Shown: positions 8,457 through 15,989 of the stretch, piece by piece
Numbering within the stretch: position 1 is the first letter of the stretch
Layout: each line of letters opens with the position of its first letter
Assembly (NCBI GenBank): GCA_964570285.1
Contig: CAZMXP010000010.1
Coordinates: 29,587 to 93,586 of the forward strand
Source: CAZMXP01 sp964570285
Lineage (GTDB): Bacteria; Planctomycetota; PLA2
Direction: 5' to 3'
DNA: 64,000 nt
Program-made: the position numbers and the translations under genes
The notes under the pieces: model-generated
The model's database searches: none
The model's input: the letters and a program-made list of their open reading frames with translations, nothing else
What the model was told of the DNA's origin: nothing

Positions 8457-9016
8457 GCGAGCGCGCGGAGTGGGAGCGGCAGATCGAGGAGGCGCGGCCG
8501 CGCCTCGTGCTCTGGGTGGCGGCGCGCCTCGGCACGAGGCTGCGGGCAAGGATCGAAGCGGAGGACATCGTGCAGGAGATCCTGCTGAAGGCGTTCGAGG
8601 GGCTCGCGACCTTCGAGCCGAAGCACGAGCACTCGCTGCTCGCGTGGCTCTTCACGATCGCCGAGCACCGGATCGCCGACCTCGCCGACCACTTCGGCGC
8701 CGCCAAGCGCGACGGGGAACGCGAGCGCGAGATCCACTCGCGCATCGCCGCGTCGCAGACAAGCCCCAGCATGCGCGCGAGCCGCGAGGAGCAGAAGGAA
8801 CTGCTCTGGCTCGCGATGTCGGCGCTCTCCGAGCGCCACCGCGAGATCCTCCGCCTGCGCCGCTTCGAGATGCTGTCGAACGAGGAAGCGGGCGAGCGGA
8901 TGGGCATCACCGCCAAGAACGCATCCGTCCTCTACGTCCGCGCCGTCGAGGCGATGCGCAAGGTGATGACGGGGGGGCTCGGGGGGGCGGAGCGCAGCGC
9001 AGTCCCCCCCGAATGA
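8453..9016 (+). CDS. RNA polymerase sigma factor, ECF-like sigma-70 family
   Basis: 187 residues. Region 2 reads IEAEDIVQEILLKAFEGLAT followed by LLAWLFTIAEHRIADL. Region 4 contains LSERHREILRLRRFEMLSNE and an EAGERMGITAKNASVLYVRA helix-turn-helix. This is the two-domain ECF layout. The GTG start overlaps the lpxB stop. No anti-sigma gene is adjacent. The last residues, GGLGGAERSAVPPE, are encoded by a G7/C7 hairpin; an almost identical tail, GGARGGEVPPE, ends the unrelated DUF983 protein at 26038, so the tail seems to be a captured intergenic hairpin. Confidence 0.85.
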   Translation: MSERAEWERQIEEARPRLVLWVAARLGTRLRARIEAEDIVQEILLKAFEGLATFEPKHEHSLLAWLFTIAEHRIADLADHFGAAKRDGEREREIHSRIAASQTSPSMRASREEQKELLWLAMSALSERHREILRLRRFEMLSNEEAGERMGITAKNASVLYVRAVEAMRKVMTGGLGGAERSAVPPE

Positions 9017-9084
9017 TCCAGGGGATCGGGGGGGCTTGCCCCCCATAGCGCGCAGCGCGACGGGGGGCGGAGCGGAGTCCCCCC
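8971..9084. repeat. Cluster of three G/C-tract hairpins
   Basis: Three hairpins in a row: G7 8981-8987 with C7 9004-9010; G7 9028-9034 with C6 9039-9044 (CTTG loop); G6 9062-9067 with C6 9079-9084, followed by GAGTAATC. The third closely matches 26013-26040. The first forms the end of the sigma-factor gene. They could end transcription, but no T-tract follows. Confidence 0.7.
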
Positions 9085-9143
9085 TGAGTAATCCGAAGGG
9101 CGAGCGGTAGGCCTTGCGCCAGTTGCGCTGACATGGAGGGTTG

Positions 9144-9456
9144 GCAGTACAAGCCTCGGGCGCTGCGCGCCCTCGCTATGGCCTGCGTCAGAACCGGATC
9201 GCGGGTAGCTGATTTGCTGAGGAACCCAGGAAGAGAGGAGTCCATGAGTGCAGGTTGGAGCATCTCGGGACTCAGATGGATCGATTGCGCCTCCACCTTG
9301 ACTCCTGGGTTCCTAGATTCCTGGGTTCCTTCTTCCAACCTCACGACGAAGGCTGTGGTCCGCCGCACCGCGCAGTCCTCGGTGCAGTTGCATCCTGAGA
9401 AGGTTGCGCGGCAAGCTCCTGGTGCGCCCCGGAACGCACTTCGCGCCTGAATCCCG
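9144..9456 (+). repeat. Dispersed 310-bp element, copy 1
   Basis: Starts AGTACAAGCCTCGGGCGCTG (9146) and carries internal inverted repeats AGGAACCCAGGAAGAGAGGA (9220) and TTCCTGGGTTCCTTCTT (9322 region), then ACGAAGGCTGTGGTCCGCCG. Copy 3 at 50201-50520 is colinear over the full length; copy 2 at 26070-26240 is inverted and covers the central part. No convincing protein is encoded; the rest of the 9017-9583 gap shows no gene. Confidence 0.8.
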
Positions 9457-9583
9457 AACAACCCAGGAGAGCGGCACCCGGTGGTGGCACAGAGAGCCCG
9501 TGGCGGCCTCGTACGCGGCACGAGGGGGTCTTTAGGAAGCTCGTTCCCGGTGCGCGGCTGCGGTTGGACGTCCTCGGCGGCAG

Positions 9584-9589
9584 TAGAAT
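9584..9589 (+). promoter_or_regulatory. -10 box next to start codon
   Basis: TAGAAT seven bases before GTG 9597, with no Shine-Dalgarno between them. Transcription would start at or near the start codon. This supports GTG 9597 as the true start. Confidence 0.4.
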
Positions 9590-9596
9590 CTGTCGC

Positions 9597-10316
9597 GTGG
9601 GGCGTTGTGTCGTGCTCCTCGTGGCGTTGGGGGCTGCCGTGGGCGGGTGCGGCTTCGGCCGCATCGCCGATGCGGTCTGCAGCGCCGCCGCGTTCGGCTT
9701 CACGACCGGCTGCGACACCGGATCCACGTCGCTGGTCGCGGGCGCGCCGCGCGTCGATGTCGTCGATGCGGAGACAGGGGACCGATCCGCGCTGTCGAGC
9801 CCGAGCCTGGGCGGCGGCGCCGACTTCGCGGTCGGAGCGATCGCCTGGGACGGCGGCGACGGCTGCGTCGTCATGGTCGCGGAGGAGAGGGACGCGCTTT
9901 ACGCGGTCGACGGCGGGAGCGGCGCGCGCAGGGTGATCTCCGACCTCGGTCGCGGACAGGGCCCGCCCTTCGACGCGATGCGCGGAGTGGCCGTCGATGC
10001 GTCCCGTCGGATGGCCTACGTGTCGGACGTGGGGCTCGACGCGTTGGTCGCCGTCGATCTCGCGACCGGCGATCGCGTGATCGTGGCCGGGCCCGGGACC
10101 GGGAGCGGCCCCTCCCTAGGGAACGTCCCCTTCTTCGTGCTCGGCTCCGACCTCGAGCACGCCTATCTGGTGGACTGGGACAGCGACCGACTGCTGCGCG
10201 TCGACCTCGCCACCGGCAATCGGACCGTGCTCTCCTCGGAGGGTCTCGCGGGCCGCACCCCCTGGTCCATGGCGCTCTCTCCCAGCCGCAACCGTCTCTA
10301 CGTCACGCGCTACTGA
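9597..10316 (+). CDS. Beta-propeller lipoprotein
   Basis: 239 residues with a lipoprotein signal (VVLLVALGAAVGGC) followed by four to five propeller-like repeats such as VAVDASRRMAYVSDVGLDAL, LVAVDLATGDRVIVAGPGTG and LLRVDLATGNRTVLSS, the pattern of NHL/YncE-type propellers. It would sit on the periplasmic side of a membrane. Five or fewer blades is short for a closed propeller, so it may be truncated or may oligomerise. GTG 9597 is preferred to the upstream TTG 9564 because it gives a tidy signal peptide and has a TAGAAT box just upstream. Function unknown. Confidence 0.65.
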   Translation: MGRCVVLLVALGAAVGGCGFGRIADAVCSAAAFGFTTGCDTGSTSLVAGAPRVDVVDAETGDRSALSSPSLGGGADFAVGAIAWDGGDGCVVMVAEERDALYAVDGGSGARRVISDLGRGQGPPFDAMRGVAVDASRRMAYVSDVGLDALVAVDLATGDRVIVAGPGTGSGPSLGNVPFFVLGSDLEHAYLVDWDSDRLLRVDLATGNRTVLSSEGLAGRTPWSMALSPSRNRLYVTRY

Positions 10317-10443
10317 GCGGCGACGCGCGGCGCGGCCCTCGGCTGTCGCCCGTCTGGTTGGCGCGTGCGGATCAGAGCGGAGCCAAAGCTCCGGCGGTCG
10401 AGGATAGACTGGGAAGACCCGCCTGCCCGTCGTCGAAGTGCAC

Positions 10444-12315
10444 ATGAAGGACGCACCTGCTCGACTCGCGATGCTCTGCGCGGTCCTGCTCGCCTGCTGC
10501 GGCGGGGCGCCAATTGCGGAGCTGCCCCTGGGGCAGTCCGGATCGGGCACCTACCGCCTCGCGGGGCGGGTGACGGACAGCGCGGGATGGCCCGTGGAGG
10601 GCGCCGAGGTATCCCTCGGCGAGATGAGTGGCGACGTCAGGCGGGCGGAGCCGCGGTCGACGCGATGCGCCGACGATGGAACGTTCGAGTTCGTGGGGGT
10701 CACGATGGGCAACTGCCAGCTTGCGGTGCAAGCCGCTGGCTATGCCACGACCTGTCGCTCCGTGCCCTCCGGCGATGCGGACCTCGCGTTGACGCTATGG
10801 CGCCCGGCCTCCATATCCGGCGTGGTCGTGGACGCGGCGGGCCTTCCGACACGCGCCGAGGTGTCGCGCCTCTCGGACCGCGGCATGTGGGGAACACCCT
10901 CCGATGCGACCGACGAGTCCGGCGCATTCCGGTATGACGGGCGTACGCCGGGGTCCTTCCACATCCGTGCACTCACGAAGAGCGGCGAGGAGGCCGATCT
11001 GCTGTTGCAACTCGCCGAGGGGGCCCAGCATCACGGCCTGCGCCTGCAAGTCGGCCCCCCGCGGCGATCATGGGTGCGGCTCCGGACCGTCGACCACGGA
11101 GGCAAGGGCGTGGCTGCGGAGGAGTTGTCCTTCACCTGGTCCGACGGGCGCCCGCGCATCGAGCCCGTGGGACAGGAGGTGCTGGCCGTCTACGATCTGC
11201 CGCCCGGAAGCGAGGTCACGCTGCGGGTGCAGAGGGGCGACGAGGCCGCGGCCGATCTCCGCGCGAAGACCGCATCGTCACCCGACAGCGCTCCCGCGGA
11301 GTTGACTCTCCCCCAGATGGTCCCCGTCCGTTTCGAGTCCGAGCCGCACGTAGACCGCCTCGGCGTGGGCGTCTGGCGCGGGGACTGGGAGATCGAGTTC
11401 GGCAGGACGCCACAGCGGCTGAGTCCAGCTTGCAGCTACGACGTGCGGTTCGAGGCGCGCGGCTATCTGCCGCACATCGAGTTCGACTGGCGACCGTCGC
11501 CGGAGGGCTCGGTGCTCAGGGTCCCGCTGAAGCCCGCGGCGACCGTGACCGGCACGGTCGTGGACCTCGACGGCAGGCCGCTCCCGAGTGCCACGGTCAA
11601 GGTCGGCGGTGTCGAATACTCCACCCCGGTCAGCGACGACGGGACCTTCAGCCTCGACGCTCTCGAACCCGGGGAGCAGGTGATCTGCGCGGATGTCGCG
11701 TGGACGCGCGTGGCCGCCACGCGCGTGCGCGCGGTTGCAGGAGTGGCCACAGACATCGGCAACCTGGTCGCCCAACGGCCTCGCCGGGTCGCAGGCCGCA
11801 TTCGCGACGAATCCGGCCGCCCGATCGGCGGCGCCCAACTCACCTTCGTGACGCTGCTGCGGGGCGGGTACTTCCTCTCAGACTCCGCCGACCAGTCCGA
11901 GACCTACTCGCACCACGACGGCCGGTTCGCCTTCGAGGTGCCCGGCGTCGCCGGCACCCTGATCGCCCACAAGCAGGGTTTTGGGACGACTCCTGTCGCG
12001 TGGCCCGAGGGCGAACCGGTGGGCCTCGAGGTCGTGTTGCCGCGCCCCGCGCTGCTGCGAGTCTCCGCGCTGCCCGAGCCCGAGTGGAACGACACCGGCT
12101 GGACCTGCTCGATCCGCTGGCCGGACGGGACCGTGTGGGACATCGACGAGTTCCTCCCCTGCGACGTGGAGGTAGCCCCGGGTGCAATCGAAGTCCTGGG
12201 CCACTTCCAGCCCTACCGCATCGCGCCCTACTTCCGGTCCGACCTCGGCGGCACGAGGACGCGCAGCATCCTCGCTGTCGCCGGCGAGACCTTCCGCGTC
12301 GAGTTCGAGCGATAG
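10444..12315 (+). CDS. Lipoprotein with carboxypeptidase-regulatory-like repeats
   Basis: 623 residues. The signal MLCAVLLACCGG ends in a lipobox. At least four carboxypeptidase-regulatory-like beta domains follow, each with the pattern GRVTDSAGWPVEGAEVSLGE / GTVVDLDGRPLPSATVKVGG / GRIRDESGRPIGGAQLTF and a later SDDGTFSLDALEPGEQ type strand. Such Ig-like domains bind peptides or sugars or act as spacers on the cell surface. ATG 10444 is chosen over GTG 10438. A TAGACT box lies at 10405. The kinase gene follows after 50 bp. Two larger proteins of the same design lie at 21.0 and 38.9 kb. No catalytic domain seen. Confidence 0.75.
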   Translation: MKDAPARLAMLCAVLLACCGGAPIAELPLGQSGSGTYRLAGRVTDSAGWPVEGAEVSLGEMSGDVRRAEPRSTRCADDGTFEFVGVTMGNCQLAVQAAGYATTCRSVPSGDADLALTLWRPASISGVVVDAAGLPTRAEVSRLSDRGMWGTPSDATDESGAFRYDGRTPGSFHIRALTKSGEEADLLLQLAEGAQHHGLRLQVGPPRRSWVRLRTVDHGGKGVAAEELSFTWSDGRPRIEPVGQEVLAVYDLPPGSEVTLRVQRGDEAAADLRAKTASSPDSAPAELTLPQMVPVRFESEPHVDRLGVGVWRGDWEIEFGRTPQRLSPACSYDVRFEARGYLPHIEFDWRPSPEGSVLRVPLKPAATVTGTVVDLDGRPLPSATVKVGGVEYSTPVSDDGTFSLDALEPGEQVICADVAWTRVAATRVRAVAGVATDIGNLVAQRPRRVAGRIRDESGRPIGGAQLTFVTLLRGGYFLSDSADQSETYSHHDGRFAFEVPGVAGTLIAHKQGFGTTPVAWPEGEPVGLEVVLPRPALLRVSALPEPEWNDTGWTCSIRWPDGTVWDIDEFLPCDVEVAPGAIEVLGHFQPYRIAPYFRSDLGGTRTRSILAVAGETFRVEFER

Positions 12316-12365
12316 TCTCCCCCTGTAGTCCCGGGCGCGGGTTTCCGCTATCAACATGGAGCGCG

Positions 12366-14387
12366 ATGGAGTCCGACGAAGAACTGCTCGCCCGCCTCGT
12401 CGAGGAGTACCACCGGCGCTCGGCGCAGGGGGCGCGCCCGTCGCCGGAGGAGTTCCGCGGGCAGGCAGGCGCCTGCTACGAAAGGCTGCTCGAACTCCTC
12501 CGGCAGGAGGCGCTGCTCGACAGCGCCATCGAAGGGGGCACGGGGGAACGGTTCCCGCGCACCTTCGGCGAATACACGCTGCTCGAACTGCTCGGCCGCG
12601 GCGGCATCGGCAACGTCTACAAGGCGGTCCACCGCCCCCTCGCACGCACCGTCGCGCTGAAGGTCTTGCAGGGCGGGTGGGCCGACGACGCGGAACTGGT
12701 CGAGCGGTTCCAGCGCGGCGCGCGGGCGGCGGCGCAGGTCGAGCACGACCATGTCGTGCGCATCCACGATGTCGGGGTCTTCGAGGGAAGGCCCTACATC
12801 GCGATGTCGCTTGTCACGGGCAGCGACCTGAACGTGCTGTTCAAGAAGCTGCGCGTCGCGGGTCCGGCCCCCTTCACCCCCACCCATCACGCGATTCTCG
12901 ACGAAGCCAACATCCCGGGCCACGGCACCGACACCGCAGCCTTCGTGCGGCGCATCGCGGCGCTGCTCGCCGGTCCCGCCGACGCGCTCGACCTCTACCA
13001 CCGGGCCGGAATCCTCCACCGCGACGTCAAGCCCGCCAACCTGCTGCTCGACCGCGGCGGACGCCTCGTGCTCACCGACTTCGACCTTGCGCGACGCTTC
13101 GAGACGAGCGCGCAGACGGCCGGCGGCACCCTCGGCACGCCGGGGTACATGAGCCCCGAGCAGTGGGATCCGGCGGTGGCCGAGATCGATGCGCGCAGCG
13201 ACGTCTACTCTCTCGGGTGCGTCCTCTTCGAGGCGCTGACGCGCCATCCGCCCTTCCACGACGCCGACGATCCGGTGCGGACGATGAAGCGGGTGCTGAC
13301 GGAGTCGGCACCCGACCCGGTGCGTTTCGTGCCCGACCTCGCCGCGGATGCGCGCCGAGTCGTCGGAAAGGCGCTGGAGAGGCGCCGCGAGGATCGCTAC
13401 GCGGACGCCGCGGCGTTTGCCGCGGACCTGCGCGCGCTCGCAAGGGCGGGCTCGGTCGCGGCGCGGCCCGTCCCGCTCGCGCGGCGGCTCGCGCGGCGCG
13501 CGTGGCAGCGGCGGGCCCCGCTCGCCGCGGCGCTGCTGACCGCGCTGGTCGCGCTCCTGCTCTGGGCCTCCCGCGGCGCGCACCTGTCGATCCTGCCGTG
13601 GCCCGACGCCGACGTCTGGCTCGACGGCGTCGCGCTCGGGCGCACGCCGCTCAAGGACCGCCGGGTCAGCGCGGGGGAGCACGACGTCGTGCTGCGCCGC
13701 ACCGGCTTTCGGGAGCATCGCGTGCGCTTCCATGTCGCCGCGGGCGAGTCGCGCACCCTCGACCCGCGCCTGCCGATCCTCGACGAGAACGATCCCGCGG
13801 TGCTCGTGGCGATCTTCGAGGCGGCGGGCGTCCGCACGCTCCAGCCGCCTCCGCGAGCGACCTACCGCACCGAGCCCGCCCGTCGCGGCGCGCCCCTTCC
13901 GCTGCTGCCCCGTGGCAAGGTGCGGCGCGCCGATTGCAAGACCTTCGAGATCGAGGCTGCTGCGGTCGAGGATGCGGAGCTGGTTCTACAGGAGATCGAC
14001 GGCCAGGAGGTCTGGCGCAGGCCGCTTCGCCTCGTCGCCGGCCGCAACCGCGCGGAGGGCGCGCCGGAACTGCTCGTCGGCGCGACCTACCGCTGGAGGA
14101 CCGGCGGCAGCGAGTGGGTGGAATTCACCGTCGTGAAGGATCTCGACCTGACCAGCGTGATGTCGGTACGTGCGGACGGCCACAACTCGCTTGCGGACAA
14201 GCTGGAGACCCGACTGCTGCACCAGGAGGAGCTCTTCACCGCCCTGCTGGTGAAACTGAGGGGGCTCGGGGGCGGCGCGGAGACTGAGACGCAGATGCGC
14301 TGGAGCGCCGTCGACGCGCTGGGCATCCGCAACTCGGCGGAGGCGGAGGTGATCGGCCGCGACCTGGTCGGCGATGGCGAGCGGTGA
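12366..14387 (+). CDS. Transmembrane Ser/Thr protein kinase with PEGA domain
   Basis: 673 residues. An acidic N-terminal helix region (1-68) precedes a Hanks-type kinase domain: GRGGIGNVYKA loop at about residue 77, VALKVL lysine, HRDVKPANLLL catalytic loop near 218, DFDLARR near 238 (the usual DFG has become DFD) and GTPGYMSPEQWDP near 258. A membrane helix (about 390-407) leads to an extracytoplasmic PEGA domain (WPDADVWLDGVALGRTPLKD) and a C-terminal beta domain. It probably couples an envelope signal to phosphorylation in the cytosol. The last codons (VGDGER) lie in a 65-bp repeat copied downstream of the Uma2 gene. ATG 12366 fits the frame; ATG 12356 is out of frame. Confidence 0.85.
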   Translation: MESDEELLARLVEEYHRRSAQGARPSPEEFRGQAGACYERLLELLRQEALLDSAIEGGTGERFPRTFGEYTLLELLGRGGIGNVYKAVHRPLARTVALKVLQGGWADDAELVERFQRGARAAAQVEHDHVVRIHDVGVFEGRPYIAMSLVTGSDLNVLFKKLRVAGPAPFTPTHHAILDEANIPGHGTDTAAFVRRIAALLAGPADALDLYHRAGILHRDVKPANLLLDRGGRLVLTDFDLARRFETSAQTAGGTLGTPGYMSPEQWDPAVAEIDARSDVYSLGCVLFEALTRHPPFHDADDPVRTMKRVLTESAPDPVRFVPDLAADARRVVGKALERRREDRYADAAAFAADLRALARAGSVAARPVPLARRLARRAWQRRAPLAAALLTALVALLLWASRGAHLSILPWPDADVWLDGVALGRTPLKDRRVSAGEHDVVLRRTGFREHRVRFHVAAGESRTLDPRLPILDENDPAVLVAIFEAAGVRTLQPPPRATYRTEPARRGAPLPLLPRGKVRRADCKTFEIEAAAVEDAELVLQEIDGQEVWRRPLRLVAGRNRAEGAPELLVGATYRWRTGGSEWVEFTVVKDLDLTSVMSVRADGHNSLADKLETRLLHQEELFTALLVKLRGLGGGAETETQMRWSAVDALGIRNSAEAEVIGRDLVGDGER

Positions 14388-14433
14388 GGGTGGAATTTTC
14401 CCCAAGAGCGGTACTAACGAGCCTGGCTCCGCC
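14369..14433 (+). repeat. 65-bp direct repeat flanking Uma2, left copy
   Basis: Matches 15105-15169 at 64 of 65 positions (T/A difference at 14397). This copy holds the real 3' end of the kinase gene and a dead copy of the 3' end of the CPBP gene. Confidence 0.95.
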
Positions 14434-14438
14434 TGTGC

Positions 14439-14978
14439 TCAGAAGATCGCGGCCACAGGAAGTTCGAAGCCGGGCAGCAGGTCGCCTCCGCGAATGACTT
14501 CCGACTCGGCGAAGGCTACCGGCTTTCCGCCCGCGCGGTGGACAGCGACCGTCCGCGCCTGAGGATCCACCACCCAGACCTCCGCCGCCCCCGCCTCAAG
14601 CCACTCGGCGACCTTCTCACGGACGTAGCCAGGGCGGTCGTCGGGCGAGAGCACCTCGACCGCGAGATCCGGAGCGCCCGGGTAGAACCCGCGGACTGGC
14701 ACGGGCGTGCGACCCGCACGGACGAACGAGACATCCGGCGCGCGCACCGTGTCGGGGTCGTGCGAGAGGAGGAAGCCCGTCTCGGCGGCGAAGACCGTTC
14801 CGAGCTGGCGAGCGGTCACGAATCCGGTGAGTCGGTACGCGAGCATGTTGGCGACCCGGCCATGGTCGGCCCCAGCCGGGACCATCATCACGAGCTTCCC
14901 CCGGACGAGTTCGCACCGACCGATGTCCCCGGCGCGGAGCAGCGCCTCGGCGGTCGTGATTGCGGCGGCCATGGGCAT
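14439..14978 (-). CDS. Uma2 family (DUF820) putative restriction endonuclease-fold protein
   Basis: 179 residues matching the Uma2 family: CELVRGKLVMMVPAG, VFAAETGFLLSHDPDTVRAP, DVSFVRAGR, and the PD-(D/E)xK-like pairing PDLAVEVLSPDD with EVWVVDPQARTV. The family has a restriction-endonuclease fold and is common in mobile single-gene cassettes of cyanobacteria and planctomycetes; its biological role is unclear. Its start has a TACAAT box five bases upstream (leaderless). The gene is enclosed by a nearly perfect 65-bp direct repeat and separates two genes that would otherwise converge, strong evidence of recent insertion. Confidence 0.88.
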   Translation of the reverse strand: MPMAAAITTAEALLRAGDIGRCELVRGKLVMMVPAGADHGRVANMLAYRLTGFVTARQLGTVFAAETGFLLSHDPDTVRAPDVSFVRAGRTPVPVRGFYPGAPDLAVEVLSPDDRPGYVREKVAEWLEAGAAEVWVVDPQARTVAVHRAGGKPVAFAESEVIRGGDLLPGFELPVAAIF

Positions 14979-14983
14979 CGGCG

Positions 14984-14989
14984 ATTGTA
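14984..14989 (-). promoter_or_regulatory. -10 box next to Uma2 start
   Basis: TACAAT on the minus strand, five bases before ATG 14978 (TACAATCGCCGATG). No Shine-Dalgarno. Same layout as waaA at 18.65 kb. Confidence 0.4.
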
Positions 14990-15104
14990 GCCCATGCCCA
15001 TTTGACGGGAGTGGGTGTCACGCGCCAATCGCGCCAGGAATAGCGCGAGAGGAGGAGGGAGGGGCTCAGGCCAGACTCAAGCGGCGCGGGAGCGGCAGTC
15101 TGTA

Positions 15105-15169
15105 CGGCGATGGCGAGCGGTGAGGGTGGAATATTCCCCAAGAGCGGTACTAACGAGCCTGGCTCCGCC
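15105..15169 (+). repeat. 65-bp direct repeat flanking Uma2, right copy
   Basis: Holds the real end of the CPBP gene (stop at 15150-15152) and a dead copy of the kinase 3' end. The repeat-to-repeat period is 736 bp. Confidence 0.95.
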
Positions 15170-15989
15170 CGACGGCCAGCAGCAGCACGCCCATCAGCGC
15201 CGTGCCGAGCAGGCCGTCATGGAGGCGGGGGCCGCCGAAGATCCAGGGGCCGAGGCCGACGGCCACCGACGAGAGGAAGCGTCGGTAGAAGTCGAGCGCG
15301 AAGACGAGGCCGGCGTGGAGGCCGATGCCGGCGTAGAGCGAGCCGGTGCGCTCGCGGAGGCGATTCAGCGCGAGGCCGAAGAGAAAGAGGCTCAGGAAAC
15401 CGAGAGTCGCGGAGCGGAGGTCGCCCCAGGCACCCAGGAGCTCGGGCAGCCTGCGGAGGACGAGGAGCGGATCGTAGGCGGCCGGTGCCGGAGCGCTCGT
15501 GATCGCGGGCCGCATGAAGTGCGCGCCGGCGTAGAGCGCGGCGCTGGCGACGCCGCCCAGGGCGTCCTTCAGATACCCGCGGCAGAGGATCTCCTCGAGG
15601 AAGCCGACGGCCACGCCGGCGACGATGCTGCCCAGGATGTGCCGCAGGAACGGGATGCGGTAGGGACCGGGGAGCGGCTCGCGGCCACCCAGCATCCACG
15701 AGACGACCACCAGCAGGGCGAGGAGCACGATGCCCGCCGCGGCCCCGAGCGCGAATCGCCGTGCGCGGTGCGGGGGGCGGAGGCCGAGGGCGGCGAGGCG
15801 CGCCGGCCACGTCGCGGGCGAGCCGCGACGCACGCAGAAGGCGACGATCAGCGCGATCAGGAAGACGCGGGTCGTGACGCGATGGAAGGGGGTCCCGGGG
15901 AGCATCACGCCGAAGACCGGAGCGAGCAGCACCGCGGCGACGAATGCCCCGAGGAACCGCTTCAGGAGATCGACGTGCAGGGCGCTCAC
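15150..15989 (-). CDS. CPBP family intramembrane metalloprotease
   Basis: 279 residues, six to eight membrane helices. The CPBP/Abi motifs are visible: EEILCRGYLKDAL (EExxxR) in a helix, an H near GAHFM, and a further H in GIGLHAGLVFALDFYRR. These residues form the glutamyl/His metal site of Rce1-like proteases. GTG 15989 overlaps the stop of the upstream gene as GTGA. The last six residues, GRSQAR, are encoded by the right 65-bp repeat. Processing of membrane-bound or secreted peptides is the family role; the substrate is unknown. Confidence 0.82.
   Translation of the reverse strand: MSALHVDLLKRFLGAFVAAVLLAPVFGVMLPGTPFHRVTTRVFLIALIVAFCVRRGSPATWPARLAALGLRPPHRARRFALGAAAGIVLLALLVVVSWMLGGREPLPGPYRIPFLRHILGSIVAGVAVGFLEEILCRGYLKDALGGVASAALYAGAHFMRPAITSAPAPAAYDPLLVLRRLPELLGAWGDLRSATLGFLSLFLFGLALNRLRERTGSLYAGIGLHAGLVFALDFYRRFLSSVAVGLGPWIFGGPRLHDGLLGTALMGVLLLAVGRSQAR

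Noticed and set aside
9144..9456. Small protein genes in the dispersed elements (starts at 9133 and 50271)
   Set aside because: Reading frames differ between copies while DNA is similar, and neither peptide resembles a known family; noncoding repeat is simpler.
14369..15169. Uma2 unit as an integron gene cassette with attC sites
   Set aside because: The repeat contains GTACTAAC, only partly like an attC core, no attC pairs were found, and the duplicated segment contains neighbouring gene ends. No integron integrase is visible.
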